Positions 1 through 13,418 of a stretch of DNA of 64,000 bases are shown in pieces. Position numbers and translations under genes: made by a program. Every line of letters starts with the position of its first letter. Within the stretch, counting starts at the first letter, position 1. Location of the stretch: positions 23,312,001 through 23,376,000 of the forward strand of contig OZ231128.1 of assembly GCA_965153355.1 (NCBI GenBank), written 5' to 3'. The DNA is from Flaccisagitta enflata (lineage: Eukaryota; Chaetognatha; Sagittoidea; Aphragmophora). The notes under the pieces are model-generated. The model was not told where the DNA came from, made no database searches, and saw nothing but the letters and a program-made list of their open reading frames with translations.

Positions 1-23
1 TTTAATTTCGTCCTAGTATTTTT

Positions 24-230
24 AGTCGCATGCTCGCGACTCTATGACCCGCTCTGTCCGTCGGTTGGTCCGTCGGTCACCCTTAGCTTATTTTAATCTT
101 TTGTCATTTTATGTCATTTTAATTTTTAAGTGATATCAGGTTATTTCAAGACAATTAGAATTTGATCTTTTTGTCTTTTGGTCGTATGGTCGTAACAACC
201 GCACGCGACTGTAAGGTGTTGGCCTTGTTT
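24..230 (-). mobile_element. Dispersed (ACGG)-core element, full-length-like copy
   Basis: Member of the dispersed family described at 33964-34187. Read on the minus strand it starts with ACAAGGCC, carries GTCGCGTGCGG, and ends in a GACGGACC-type core followed by a GTCGCG...GCGAC-containing terminus and AAAA. The core here is only a few degenerate ACGG units. The 5' end belongs to the AACAAGGCCAACACCTTA variant also seen at 20801. Confidence 0.6.
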
Positions 231-430
<200 letters not shown>

Positions 431-1130
431 CCTCTATCTCTCTGCGCTGTAACTGAGGTCTTTACGAGCTTTGCTACCATCTTCTCCTCTGAAACCTCCT
501 TCCTTCTCCGTCACTGGCCACCGCAATTACCGTCATTCTCCTCTATCCGTATCGCCACCGCCCGCACCACCACTGCCTCCATCTTTACCTAAATGACCGC
601 AGTCTCTGTCTCTCTTTCTAATCTTATCATCACTCTCTCCGTTCTCACCACTATCTCCCAGCCAACTGCTTTTGCCGTCTCCGCCCTCTCCACCGCAACC
701 GCCACAACAACCACTAACTTCCTCACCACAGCCTCTTTGAAATCCCCCTCCGGCTTCATTTCCCCGTCATTGACAGCGTAAGTCGCGTACATCTCAGAGC
801 CTTTTGCTTAGCCTTCAAGGCCTTTCAATGGCTTTCTGAGCTGACAGAAGCAGTTTTCTGGATTTCTGGATTGGAGTAGCAACAGCCGTCAATCACCGGT
901 GTTATCCATCTGTCAGTCTGGTTATATTTCCAAGGGTGTGAGGACACCTACGAGGCTCTTTGAATACTAATTAAATATATTGCAGCTATTTTCAATCTGT
1001 CGGTCTGGACATCCTACATGAGTGTGAGGACAGCTACGAGTTTCTAATTATCAATCAATTACAGCTGTCATCCATCCGTCTCCTTGATTATCCCTATTTT
1101 GAGCGTACTATGAGGACTGTTAATGTTTTT
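431..1130. other. Unique intergenic sequence
   Basis: The first half is pyrimidine-rich (CTC/ACC). The second half contains a loosely repeated segment: GTGTGAGGACA-like words near 935 and 1020, each after a 'ccatctgtcagtctgg'-like phrase. I see no convincing coding exon. Confidence 0.4.
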
Positions 1131-1340
1131 AGTCGCGTGCTACGCAACTCTACAACCCGCTATGTCGGTCGGTCGGTCGGTCGGTTGGTTGGTTGGTCGG
1201 TCGGTCGGTCCCCTTTTTACTTTTTTGGCGTTTTTGAGCTTTTTGAGCTTACTGCTCCTGCCCAGAAGCCCTGGTGATCTTCTCAAGCACTGCTCCTGCC
1301 CACCCCCACGCGACTAGAGTAGCCGTGTATCCGGCCTTGT
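1131..1340 (-). mobile_element. Dispersed (ACGG)-core element, full-length-like copy
   Basis: Runs from the TTTTTAGTCGCGTGCTACGC terminus to the ATCCGGCCTTGT end. The core is (GGTC)n, equal to (GACC)n on the element strand. Internal GGGCAGGAGCAG is repeated twice. This is the clearest copy of the variant whose 5' end reads ACAAGGCCGGATACACGGC. Confidence 0.7.
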
Positions 1341-2395
1341 TCATTTGTCAGTTTGGTCACCCTTTTATGGGTGTGAGCTTTGGGCTGTTAGGACTGGGCT
1401 GTGAGGTCCATTAGCTATTGATCAATGCTGTTATCATCTATCATCAGATCTTCTCTCAACCATTTGTCAATACTTTCAAGATCTAGTCAACGATCCATCA
1501 GTCACTGTATTCATAAAAATATGTTTCTTACTCCTGTTATCCAGTTGTATGAAAGTTGAAACAACATTGCCTTTACAAAAGGAGGCCAGAATTCCTCAAT
1601 TTACAAAGGATAAAAGCCTTGCAAGCTTTCAATGGTGTTTACTCCGGATTGCTCACATTGCAGTAACTTTTGTCAGCTGTCATGGAGTTGTTCTCGGGGA
1701 TGGTGTAGAATGAACGATTGTTTGATTCAACTGAAATTAGTTCGATTTCTTTTATCTGTTTCATTTATAAACAAGGGGTGCGTCTTTTTTTATTCGCGTA
1801 GTACAATGTAGTAACCATTCTATGGTCACATTAATTTTAGCCGCTTAAGTGGTTTGCTGACTTTTCGCATACAGAGTGTTAAACTGCGCCGAATATCGTA
1901 AATAGTGAAAGGCAATTCCTCTTTTTTGTTTGTTTGTTGGCTTTACATTTACATTTCCGTTCTTATCCTGCCTTCTATCTTGCCTCATTCCACCCTCTCC
2001 CGTGCCACACCCTGCCTTCTTTCTCTCCCCCTACCACTCTCTGTGCCATAACTTGTATACAATCGTGCCTCCTACTTCCCTCTCTTGCTTTCTATCTTAC
2101 CTCCTTCCACCCTCTCTCGCGCCATACCATGCCTTCTCTACTCCTTCCTCCCTGTCTTGTGCCATAACTTGTCTACACTCTACAATCTTGCCTCCTACTG
2201 TCCTCTCTTGCCATCTATCTCGCCTTTTTCTGATCCAGTATGTGTCGCCATTTAAGGCCATTCGAGGCCAGTCAAACCCATTACAAGTTTCCTCTTCATC
2301 TGTTCTCAGTGTCCACTTCCTCGCTTCGGCCTTCTTCTATTAAATCGCCATCCCTATCATTCTTTTTTTTATCCTTTTTGATAGCTGGCTCGCGA
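1341..2395. other. Intergenic, partly pyrimidine-rich
   Basis: 1930-2340 holds a degenerate tandem repeat of roughly 60-65 bp with the words 'cttgcctcctac' and 'cttgtgccataacttgt'. The rest is unique. Open frames across it follow the pyrimidine-rich repeat and look non-coding. Confidence 0.4.
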
Positions 2396-2479
2396 CTATA
2401 CAGTCAATGGACAAAACACAATAGGTGTATATATCATATCGTTGGCTTTGATACAACTTCTTGAAAAAAAAACAAAATA

Positions 2480-2630
2480 TTGTAAGTAACAACCAGTGGT
2501 TGAAATTAAAGCCGGCTGTAATGTTACAAATTAAAATGTTACAGCTGGCTATAATGAACAAAATAATGTAACATTTCAATTTGAAAGATTACAGCCGGCT
2601 TTTATTTCAACCACTAGTTGTTGCTTACAT
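2480..2630. repeat. Palindromic MITE-like repeat, about 45-bp arms
   Basis: The left arm begins TGTAAGTAACAACCAGTGG and the right arm is its inverse, read as TGTAAGCAACAACTAGTGG, continuing through GCCGGCTGTAAT in both. Only about 60 bp lie between the arms, so a single strand could fold back almost completely. Confidence 0.65.
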
Positions 2631-2639
2631 TTTTTAACG

Positions 2640-3193
2640 GTACGATTGGAAAAAAAGTCGAAGTCAGTCTTCGACTTTTTAACATATTTGAGAAAAACAT
2701 GGTTTTCATTTACTTATGGGAAAGTTTTGGAACTCAATCGACCAAATGAGCCATCCAATGAAATTGAGAGGGTAAGTAAATTTGATAATTCACTTTCATT
2801 TGGCGCCAAGCAGAATGCTCTACGAAAAATGATTTTTGCATCATGATTTTTTAAAGATTTATTTACATGTTTTTGAGCATTCTAGCTTATTTAGCTCATT
2901 TAGCTCAGTCTTTTTTTTCTGATTTTTAATGAGATTAATGCTTTGATGTGAGCATGCAGATACAAGAAAGCATGTCAATGAGCATAGCTGGTTATCTGAT
3001 TGAGTGATTTTGAGCATTTTAGCTGATCTAGTTCAATTAGCTCAGTCCTTTTTAGTGCAATCAATACATACAATTACTCTTGATTTGATTTAACAAACAA
3101 AAAGATTTGCAGTGATTGAAGACAAAAGCTTGTTAAAAAGTGACCAACGCTTACAACTTTTTTCTCCACGGCGACAGCCGCCATTACTAGTAC
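2640..3193 (+). mobile_element. Hairpin-led repeat family, copy 1
   Basis: Shares long blocks with 21555-24075, including 'tttggcgccaa', 'agctcatttagctca'-like runs, 'caatcaatacatacaatt' and the end 'acggcgacagccgccatt'. Near its 5' end is a perfect 12-bp stem with a 5-nt loop (2652-2680). No reading frame is seen. The family type is unknown to me. Confidence 0.6.
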
Positions 3194-3241
3194 ATACAGT
3201 TTTTTTACACTTATTGTGTTTTGTCCATTGGCTGTATACAA

Positions 3242-4553
3242 CCCACGTTTCGTTGTCTAGTCGTTCTCGTACCGTGGGTGTGTCTTAGGTCTATGCGTCG
3301 TTTATTTGATAACTATTGAGTTTTGAATAATGATAGCTACCGAATACAGTCACATACCGGAAATTCCCATTGAGCTTATACTTTGCTAATCGACAATAAC
3401 AAGTCACCATTTGATTCTGCTTTTTCAATTTTTCGCGTAAACGAGGCGAATAAGCAACCTCCAGTGGAATAAAAAAAATTGATCAATTCAACAAGATGGG
3501 CTGTCTGGGGAAAAAAAGATGACGAAGCTCCTAAAAAAGCAAGAAAGACTGAAAGGGTGTTGTGATGGTGAAAGATGCTCATTCGCTGGAAAGACCACGA
3601 AAGAAGAAAAAAAGGTAAGGTCAGCTCGAGCAAAAGAGATTTTACGGCAATAAACTCCAAACGAGAAGGAAACGCCACACAGTTATCCATATGTGATGAC
3701 TGACAAATCTTCGTTTCAAGTTTTCAACTGGGGAGGAATCACCCAGGGCAGGGGTCGACAGAGGAATTTCGGGCCCCTGTACAATACATTAGTGATAGTC
3801 GAAGGTACATAAACCGAAGCCAAAGCCGAAGCCGAAGATAGCAAAAAACTTCAGCCGAAGCCGAATCCAAAGATTACCGAGTCGATTACCGAAGTCCGAA
3901 GTTTCATTTCTTTTTGCGTAATAATAAAAATTTTAATGAAGAAACTAAGCTAACAACTTTGAGTTAACAATTCTAAGCGCTATTAATATGATGTTTATTT
4001 GATACTTCATAAATATAACAGATTTTTCTCTATAAATGGAAAAGATTTTATCATTTTTACTTAAATTATCAAAATGCTACTAAAAAGTAATAAATATATG
4101 TTTTGATACAGAAGATAAGAAATGCTGCTTAGTGAAAAATAAATAACTATAACTAAATCAATTAATAAAAATGAAAAAATATTTGATTTTTGATTAGCCT
4201 AATGGTTTGCTTTATTTTCTATGATTAAAAAATTAAAAGTGTTGATGATATTCATTTCAATTCTAACTTTTATTTTGATTATCAAAAGTAACCAAATCAA
4301 CTTTAACCGAAGCCTCCGGTTGGTCCACCACTAGTTTTAATTCGGTCCACCACTAGTTTTAATTCAGTCCACCAAAACTTTTGACTCCACAAAGATCTAA
4401 TTACTTAATTCTTTGCCTCTACAATACTAGAAATCAAGCATTCCTGTTTATTCCAGTGAGTAAACAGAAACATATCTATTTAATTTGACATATGTCTTAA
4501 TTGATGTTCAAACTTGAAAAAAGAGAGGTTTTTGGCAAAGAAGATGGAAGAAA
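3242..4553. other. Intergenic AT-rich sequence
   Basis: Contains an AAGCCG-type degenerate hexamer run at 3815-3905 and a 28-bp direct duplication with 'ccaccactagttttaatt' at about 4322-4372. Otherwise AT-rich without coding signal. The 104-codon minus-strand open frame at 3376-3690 has no recognisable motif. Confidence 0.4.
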
Positions 4554-4710
4554 AACAAGGCCGGATACACGGCCAATACCAGTTGCAGACGGGTGGGCAG
4601 GGGCGGAATTGCGCGTTTTCACACTTTTCGACTCGTGTTCACGGACCAACGGACGGACGGACGGACGGACGGACAAAGGACTTTATAGAGTTGCGTGTCC
4701 GCAACTAAAA
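4554..4710 (+). mobile_element. Dispersed (ACGG)-core element, near-complete copy
   Basis: Starts ACAAGGCCGGATACACGGCC and continues with GTTGCAGACGGGTGGGCAGG. It then has (GGAC)n around 4650-4675 and ends in the GTTGCG-TGTC-CGCAAC hairpin and AAAA. The 3' A-rich tail runs into the large purine tract. Confidence 0.75.
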
Positions 4711-5715
<1,005 letters not shown>

Positions 5716-5829
5716 GAATACTCACAATATGTTGGTAGGAGAGAAAAGAGGAGTCAAAATGACACCTGTTTCTAAGAGGAGTTGAACGGACTTACCACAG
5801 AAACAAAGGATTTAACTTCGGTTTGTAAC

Positions 5830-5940
5830 ATCGGTCACCGGCTTCCCGATGGCGTGTTACGTCATCGGCGTCAGTTCCGGCGTTAGAGCGCGGCGCCGGT
5901 CAGAAGGCCGACGCCGATGCCGGATCTTCGCCTTACACTA
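5830..5940. promoter_or_regulatory. Isolated CpG-rich segment with CRE/ETS-like words
   Basis: About 110 bp much richer in CpG than its surroundings, with TTACGTCA (CRE-like), TTCCGG (ETS-like) and GGCGCCGG, plus 'ggcgtcagttccggcg' and inverse-like 'ggccgacgccgatg'. It could be a small promoter or a remnant GC-rich repeat. No exon is attached that I can see. Confidence 0.25.
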
Positions 5941-6032
5941 CAATACATACGGCAAAAGTAGAAAAAAGGTATGGCAACCAAAGGACAGAGTAAAGCTGAT
6001 AAATAAAAATTTATGCAGAAGCAAGTTCACAA

Positions 6033-6227
6033 GTCTTTTTTTCTTTTTTCTCTTTTTTCTTCTTTTTCTTTTTCTTTTTCTTTTTCTTTTTCTTTTTCTT
6101 TTTCTTTTTCTTTTTCTTCTTCTTCTTCTTCTTCTCTCTTTCTTCTTCTCCATCTCCTTCTTCTTATTCGTTTCTCCTCCTCCTTCTTCTTCTTCTTCTT
6201 CTTCTTCTTCTTCTTCTTCTTCTTCTT

Positions 6228-6258
<31 letters not shown>

Positions 6259-6350
6259 TTCTCCTTCGTCTTCTGCTGCTTCTTCTTCTTCTTCTTCTTC
6301 TTCTTCTTCTTCTTCTTCTTCTTCTTCTTCTCTTTTTTCTCCTCTTTTTT
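6033..6350 (+). repeat. (TTTTTC)n then (TTC)n polypyrimidine tract
   Basis: (TTTTTC)n at about 6055-6115, then (TTC)n with a few interruptions to 6335. It opens several long poly-Ser/Phe/Leu frames that are artefacts of repetition. Confidence 0.95.
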
Positions 6351-6359
6351 TATAACAAA

Positions 6360-7390
6360 TTAGGTGCCCTCCCCCCCCCCCCTTCGTATAGGCTGTATAG
6401 GCCTCTGTCCACTAAGGGCCACGGATTGCGCTAGATGGCTCCTTGAGTATTTGGGTGAAAATTTTCATCTCTGCTATATGGCTCAAACTAAGTAGAATGG
6501 TCATGGTAGCATTTGAGCATACATTACCGGTCCATATGACAGGTTTTATGGCAATTTAGAGAGAAAAAAGGCGAACTCAATGGACATTACTACAAAAAAT
6601 GCTAGATTTCAAGAAAAATCAATGAATTTTTTGGATTATCTGTTAAGGGATGAATACAGTCATGTAGCATCATAAAAGAAATATCGAAAATGATGTGAGG
6701 GCATGTTCAAGTTGTGTCCAAGGCAAATCCAGGGTCAAATGTTGTGTTTTGAGATTTTTCAAAAAAAAAATAGCTTTTGAAAGCCACAGATTTTGTTGAA
6801 AATTTTTTTTTCATGACAGGTGTCATGTAAGTGTTGATTACCATACATATACAGTAAGGGATCTTTCAGAGGTGCGGAATAACCGAGTTTCACTGTAAAG
6901 GCAGTGAGGTAAAAATAACTCTGTAAATAGTAAGATTCTTACACGCTCTGTATATACTATAAGTTTCAGCTTGCTGGAGAGAGCCGTCTAGGAATAACAG
7001 CCGCAAAAAGATTACGTGATTTTGACTATGAGAGGTTATGTCAGGATTCTCTAACTCAAATGCAATTAGAAGTGACACGAGGTTAAGTCGTGTAATTCTT
7101 TTGTCGTCGAATGAACATGTAGATTTGTGCACTACCAAATTTCAGCAGTATTGAGATTCTTGATGCGCCAAGGCATTCCGTTGCCAGTTTTTTATTTTTT
7201 TTTTTTTGGCGATGGAATGATTATCATTACAAGCAAGTCCACAGGTGCACCTTATATTTTAAAGTAGAGCACAAAAACTGCAAAGCCGCCCGTCGAAGTT
7301 CTCTACACAACTGCATCATCAATCACAGTAGCAGAACGTCCAACTTGTTCTCTACCAGACAGCGCAATATCGATCTCTCTCAAGATTTCC
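6360..7390. other. Intergenic, no gene recognised
   Basis: Starts with a short C run (6370-6382). A possible inverted pair beginning 'tacagtaaggg' near 6850 is too weak to call. No splice-bounded coding stretch is visible. Confidence 0.35.
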
Positions 7391-7393
7391 CCA

Positions 7394-7493
<100 letters not shown>

Positions 7494-7792
7494 TTAGGTA
7501 GAGACACACAGACATAACCAGAGACACACAGACAGAGATCAAGACAGAGACAGACATAGACAAAGATAGAGCCCTAGAGTGACAGACAGAAAGAGACATT
7601 TAAAAACATATCATGTATTTACAGGTGAGAGCACAAAGGTCTGGAAGACCGCGAACGTGATCATGTGAAATGTTGTTACTGAGAAAATGAAAAGAAGCGT
7701 TCTTCAAGCTGTCATACAATTGCCTGGTAAGTGTGAGCCTACGGTATAAATCATTTTGTGAAGTTGACCCAGTGTTTCTTGAAACGAGCCTC

Positions 7793-7917
<125 letters not shown>

Positions 7918-7966
7918 AATAACAAACATACGCATTCAAAATGATAGAATGAACAAAGCTAGATGA

Positions 7967-8189
7967 AACAACTGACGTGGGGTCACAATACCGTTGGGGT
8001 CGGACGCGCAACCCCTATCCATACCCTACTCCATCCCATGCTCACTCACAGACAGAGACAATCATGACTGCAGCATCAAAAATGCGCATTTTCACACTTT
8101 TTGACTCGATCACCGAGGACCAATGGACGGACGGACCAACGGAAGGATGGATAAAGCCTCTTTTAGAGTTGCGTGTCTACAACAAAAAA
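7967..8189 (+). mobile_element. Dispersed (ACGG)-core element, GTCAC-hairpin variant
   Basis: 5' end AACTGACGTGGGGTCACAAT matches the GTGACGCGGGGTCAC variant at 33964, 32332 and 52126. The core has GGACGGACGGACCAACGG. The 3' hairpin has decayed (TTGCGTGTCTACAAC). Confidence 0.65.
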
Positions 8190-8356
8190 CACAGCTTGAC
8201 CAAGTTTGACAAAAAATTGACGGAGACAAACCTGGACAGACACAAACACAGATGGAAATATCAGACATGATAATTGACAAACAGAGAAACTATGATAGGA
8301 TATGTTGGGGCATCCTCTTAATCACAAAATTCGTGCTTAAGTTAAACTTGTTTTCA

Positions 8357-8380
8357 CTGAAGCACGACGTCGTGCTTCAG
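8357..8380. repeat. Perfect 24-bp palindrome
   Basis: Centred on CACGACGTCGTG and self-complementary throughout. The same word family (CTGAAGCACGA) occurs singly at about 8431 and as an even longer hairpin at 11355-11392. Confidence 0.8.
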
Positions 8381-8496
8381 AGGAAATAGAAAGAACTGGC
8401 ATTTTTCAAGTTCGTGCTTCAGTGAAATGGAAAGAATAAGTTCCCATCATGATGTCGTGCTAAAATGGAAATGAAATGCACTCATTATTGACCAAA

Positions 8497-8527
8497 AAAT
8501 TCTCGATTTCACCTACCACTGCACTAT

Positions 8528-8619
<92 letters not shown>

Positions 8620-8649
8620 AATTCTCGATTTCACCTACCACTGCACTAT

Positions 8650-8699
<50 letters not shown>

Positions 8700-8729
8700 T
8701 CTCTCTCTTTCTCTCTCTCTGTGTAAATT
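8497..8729 (+). repeat. Duplicated unit: 34-bp unique segment plus (CT)n
   Basis: The segment AATTCTCGATTTCACCTACC...TATTG occurs twice (about 8498 and 8620), each followed by (CT)n and TGTGTAAATTC. A microsatellite with its flank was duplicated in tandem. Confidence 0.85.
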
Positions 8730-8761
8730 CATTTCTTGTTGAACTTCGAATTTTAACGTTT

Positions 8762-9795
8762 TTGCTTTCGACGTTGATTATCGCCAATGTTGTGGATTTG
8801 ATGGCCCACTATGCGCCGTAATGACACAAAGTGCACTATTCGCTCAATTGTATCAAAATTGAACAAAAATAAAATAATAATGTTTATGAAAAAATAATAA
8901 AAGATTTTCTCAAAAATATTATGTTATGCTTTAAGATTAAAGTCAATTTAGTGCAGGTTTAAGACTGATCAAAATGAATATTTTTAACCTACATCAAATA
9001 CATCAATTGTAAATAAAAAGAAATTTCTTTAAATCCTATAATGAAATATAAGAAGAACTTTAATGCAAAAGAATTTTGTAGCGAAAGAAAATTTGATGCA
9101 AAAGAAAATGTGATGCAAAAAAAAAAAAAATGATACAAAAATACAAGAAAATTCTTTTAAAGCAAAAAAATATTTTGACGAAAAAGATTTTAATGAAAAA
9201 TAATGATTTTCATAAAAACAAAAAATTTTAACGCCCAAATTTTTCTATGCAAAAAATTTATTAATGCAGAAAAAAACTTTGATGCAAACAATTTTTTTAT
9301 ACTAAATATTTTTTCATGAAAAAAATTTTATGCAAAAAATTTTTGATACAAAAAAAAAAAAAATTTTTGATGCAAGAAAATTTTTAATGCAAAAAAATTT
9401 TTATGCTAAAGATTTTGATGTAAATAAAAATTGAATAAGAGAAATGTTTTTTTCGTTTGAATTTTTGCTAAAAAAAAACTGATGCAATAAAGTTTTAACA
9501 AAAATTTTTTTAAGGATTTAGAAATTCTTTACATCTTAAAACTGATAAAAAAGATGCTAATGAATGAATGCAAAAATACAGATCCGATCAACTTAGCAAA
9601 AACAGCAATGCAGAATATATGCTTAATTGATATTTTGAAATCACCCCTTTATAAATTTCTTTTTTTTTATTGATTTATCCTAAATAAAATATTATTTGAT
9701 TTTTACAGTTTTCACAATAAATAAGCCCATAGTGTATTTTGGTGTCATATTGGCGCATAGTGCGCATCAGTAATCATCGATAATCAACTTCGAAA
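8762..9795. mobile_element. Inverted-repeat element, about 60-bp arms, AT-rich interior
   Basis: The left arm has TTTCGA.GTTGATTATCG and later CACTATGCGCC..ATGACAC. The right arm (about 9725-9795) is its inverse. The interior (about 9040-9500) is a degenerate A/T repeat built on words such as AATTTTTGATGCAAAAAA. No coding frame. Confidence 0.55.
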
Positions 9796-9797
9796 GT

Positions 9798-9964
9798 AAC
9801 AAGGTCAGATACAGATACACGGCAAACCAGTTGCAGAGGGTTGAGCAGGAGCAGTTATGCCAAAGCCGCTTGGAATTTCAAAAATGTGATGGACGGACCG
9901 AGAAATCGACATTGCGGCCAACAAGCAACACGGCGAGGCGTAGTGTCGCGTGTCCGCGACTTAA
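9798..9964 (+). mobile_element. Dispersed (ACGG)-core element, reduced core
   Basis: Starts AACAAGGTCAGATACAGATA, keeps GAGCAGGAGCAG, has only GGACGGACC as core, and ends GTGTCGCGTGTCCGCGACTT then poly-A. The 3' hairpin GTCGCG-TGTC-CGCGAC is intact. Confidence 0.7.
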
Positions 9965-9986
9965 AAAAAAAGAAAATCGTTGTTCC

Positions 9987-9988
<2 letters not shown>

Positions 9989-10079
<91 letters not shown>

Positions 10080-10080
10080 C
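9989..10080 (+). repeat. (AG)n microsatellite
   Basis: About 85 bp of GA repeats starting shortly after the A-tail of the element at 9798-9964. Confidence 0.97.
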
Positions 10081-10204
10081 GCGAGTGTGTAAAACAGATA
10101 GAAAAAAAGAGGACCTGATGCACTTGGATTCGACAATTTGTCCATCCTAAAGATTCACTCGATCACATGTATTCGGACCTACTACGAGGCATCCCTCAGA
10201 CACG

Positions 10205-10290
<86 letters not shown>
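10205..10290 (+). repeat. (AC)n microsatellite
   Basis: About 80 bp of CA repeats ending in CACGTGCGCATGC. Confidence 0.97.
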
Positions 10291-10296
<6 letters not shown>

Positions 10297-10569
10297 TGCA
10301 AGCATGCTGTCTTTGTTTTTTAAAGCGGTGTAGTGGGGGATATTGTTTTACCACTCAATATTCAGTAGCTTGGATTAGAATGCCCGGCGATTACATTTTA
10401 AAAGCTTGACCTCGATTCTTTCCTTCAAGAGTACGGTTTCTTAACAATGTTAATTTGTTGAATTTTGGTTCAACAGGTTATAATCATTTGCCCTTGTCTA
10501 TCTCTGCTAACATAGCTACGCTGAATGGAAAACTAGGAGTGACGCACGTTGTGCGATCCAACATAACTT

Positions 10570-10572
<3 letters not shown>

Positions 10573-10651
<79 letters not shown>
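10573..10651 (+). repeat. (TG)n microsatellite
   Basis: About 78 bp of perfect TG repeats. Confidence 0.97.
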
Positions 10652-10653
<2 letters not shown>

Positions 10654-10715
10654 GTCCTGTTTGTCCCTGCTCACCCGTCAACGTTGTAACCCCGGGTTTC
10701 TCTCCACTTTCTTTC

Positions 10716-10795
10716 TTAGTCGCGAGCCACGTGACTCTATAACTTGCAGTGTCTTTTGGTCGGTATAACCGCCCATTTTTCAATGGGTCTTTTTT

Positions 10796-10859
<64 letters not shown>

Positions 10860-10975
10860 TATTTTTTTTTTTCTTTCTTTATTCTTTTTTTTTCTTTCTT
10901 TATTCTTTTTTTTTCTTTCTTTCTTTCTTTCTTTGATTCTCCGACGGTTTTCTTTCTTTTATTCTCCGTAGGAGG
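10716..10975 (-). repeat. (TTTC)n inside a fragment of the dispersed element
   Basis: 10716-10775 has the TTAGTCGCGAGCCACGTGACTC terminus of the dispersed family on the minus strand. It is followed directly by (TTTC)n with TTTATT interruptions (10790-10935). Confidence 0.7.
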
Positions 10976-11027
10976 CTCCATAAACAAGACTACCTAATTT
11001 GGGCAGTTTAATGTGTGCCTCTCTTAC

Positions 11028-11192
<165 letters not shown>

Positions 11193-11354
11193 TTATGCCA
11201 TACCCCTTTCCTCCACTTACTGAAAATTTACCAGCCTATATGGAGAGCAGACAAGGGTGAGTTTATTTCACACTGAATCGCCAATGGAGGTTTAGTATTA
11301 ATCCACTAATGCACGAACAGAGGTTAGGCATCAATCCACTGAATCACGAATACC

Positions 11355-11392
11355 AATTTCACTGAAGCACGAAGTCGTGCTTCAGTGAAATT
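11355..11392. repeat. Hairpin with 18-bp perfect stem, 2-nt loop
   Basis: AATTTCACTGAAGCACGA is followed by AG and its exact reverse complement. Related sequence (GAATCACGAA, CGTGATTCAGTGAA) lies on both sides, and the same motif gives the palindrome at 8357-8380. Confidence 0.85.
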
Positions 11393-11573
11393 AGTCTTGA
11401 CAGGCCCATATTTGAGATTTTCTTTCGTGATTCAGTGAATAGGCCGATATGTTTTGTTCCTTGCAGGCTGTATGCATTTGACGTTGACAAAAGACATGGG
11501 AACGATCTACTCAATATGATATCATCAGCAGGAACAAACACGCGCTGCAGCGATAAAGACGATGGTAAAGACG

Positions 11574-11728
<155 letters not shown>

Positions 11729-11952
11729 TTGTAAATGTATTCATCAGGCCTGCATACATGCATGTACACTTGCATCTCTAAGCTCCTATGCATATCGATC
11801 AATCACTCAATCAGGTTTTGACATCGACGGTGTCTCCAACAGCAAAGGCGATTACAGCAATGACATACGCCGGAGAACTGGTGAGTGTCTATAAGGGCCT
11901 GTTTCTACACCAGAGGATCACGTTTTGAAACACCCACTTGGTCGCTCGCTTC

Positions 11953-11956
<4 letters not shown>

Positions 11957-12041
<85 letters not shown>
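11957..12041 (+). repeat. (AG)n microsatellite
   Basis: About 85 bp of GA repeats with one AAAG interruption. Confidence 0.97.
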
Positions 12042-12042
<1 letters not shown>

Positions 12043-12083
12043 CCAAGATATGAAATAGTTTTCACTTTTGTATGCTTAAAGTA

Positions 12084-12978
12084 CAGGGTGATCAATCTCA
12101 ACTTGCAAAGAGTATTAAGCATTTACTCTTCTATGCATTATTTCACTAATCCGGAATCACTTGTCTTTTGAAGTACTATGTTTGACATTTTTTGTGTTCA
12201 AATTTCATAGGTCTAAGATGAATAGTTTGCCCCCAGCATCAATTTTAAGAATAACAAGTATTTACACTTGAAGCTCTATAAATTTTGTTTTTATCAACAC
12301 AATTTTTCATTTAATTGTTTTTTTTTTTCTGAATGGACTCAATTTCTGATGTCAGATTGGTCTCAAATGAAGCATAATTTGAATCTTTGTCATTTGAGAC
12401 CACTATTGCCTCAGTTTGAGCATTTGAAAGAGTAATTATATTGAATGATAGTCGCAAAAGCGTCAGAGGGTCAGTAGGGCCTAAGTAGGTTGTGCTTGAA
12501 GTTGAAGGGGGAGCAGGGCAGCGGCCCCGAAGTGGTCGATGACCTATGCTTTCAAACATATGGGGAATTTTCTCCTCCTCCTCCCCCTTCTCTGTCCCTC
12601 TCCCATTTAAATCCCAGCCTCGAGGCTAAAATTCCAGTCTTGAGGCCCGAATCCCAGTCTCAAAGCCTAAATCCCAGCCTTGAGGCCCACATCCTAGCCT
12701 GGAGGCCTACATCCAAGCCTTTAGGCCCAAATCTCAGCCTTCAGGTTTGGATTTAAGCCTCCTGGTTGGGATTTGGACCTCAATGCTGAAATTTGGGCCT
12801 CCAAGCTAGGATTTGCGCATTGAGGCTAGGATTTGGGCCTCGAGGCTGGGATTTGGGCTTTTGAGACTGGATTTTGGGCGAAACATAATACATTAAGAGA
12901 AATAATTCCAAATTAATTAAATGATGCATTTTAGAGTAAAAGCTTAATACTTTTTGCTAGTTGAGATTGATCACACTG
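12084..12978. mobile_element. Long-TIR MITE (CAGGGTGATCAATCTCA), interrupted copy
   Basis: Ends are CAGGGTGATCAATCTCAACT and its inverse (…TTGAGATTGATCACACTG), flanked by TA on both sides. It is closely related along its length to 39894-40462. The copy is split by a palindromic minisatellite element (about 12447-12890) that replaced about 110 bp of MITE centre relative to the other copy. TA duplication and CAGGG ends fit a Tc1/mariner-type non-autonomous element. Confidence 0.75.
12447..12890. mobile_element. Palindromic 20-bp minisatellite element
   Basis: Starts TAGTCGCAAAAGCG, then GTCAG..., GGGAGCAGGGCAGCGGCCCC, GTCGATGACCTATGCTTTCA and CTCCTCCTCC. The array that follows has unit AAATCCCAGCCTCGAGGCCC up to about 12745 and the reverse complement of the same unit from there to 12885. 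The array is thus one large imperfect hairpin. Only the left terminal arm is present in this copy. Confidence 0.75.
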
Positions 12979-13288
12979 TAAGTAATCATATATCAGGCTT
13001 CTAATTATTCGATTCCCTTATTCAACAGAGTGAGATTCTTGGAGAAAGAAAGATGGAGGAATTATTCGGCTCAAGAGCAAAGTTGCATTGACAAAAAGTG
13101 GAAAACGCCTACTGGCGTCTATAATGGCAGTGTTCATCACAGCGTCGGCCTTGTGACATTGGTGGCGACAACCCAGCTGTCATTTATAAATTGGGACTGG
13201 CTTTTGTTGTCATAATCTTGTAATGCATTTCAGTTTTTATTTTTATTACAAATATTCTGATATTTTCAAATGATCATTAACATCTTTT

Positions 13289-13418
13289 AGTCGCGGACAC
13301 GCAACTCTACACCTTGCCGAGTCGGTCGGTTGGTCCGTTGGTCCATCCGGTGACATTTTTGGATTACTGCTCCTGCCCAATTGTCTCTGACTGGATTGCC
13401 GTGAATCCGGCCTTGTTT
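13289..13418 (-). mobile_element. Dispersed (ACGG)-core element, short copy
   Basis: Minus-strand copy from the AGTCGCGGACACGCAACTC terminus to ATCCGGCCTTGTTT, with a minimal GGTCGGTTGGTCC core. It keeps the GGGCAGGAGCAGTAAT block. Confidence 0.7.

Larger units (their letters stand above)
2396..3241. mobile_element. Composite inverted-repeat element with nested palindrome
   Basis: Ends at 2396-2430 and 3208-3241 are inverted copies of about 33 bp sharing CAATGGACAAAACACAATA. Inside are a smaller palindrome (2480-2630) and a copy of the hairpin-led repeat family at about 2640-3193. The layering suggests successive insertions. No coding capacity is visible. Confidence 0.55.
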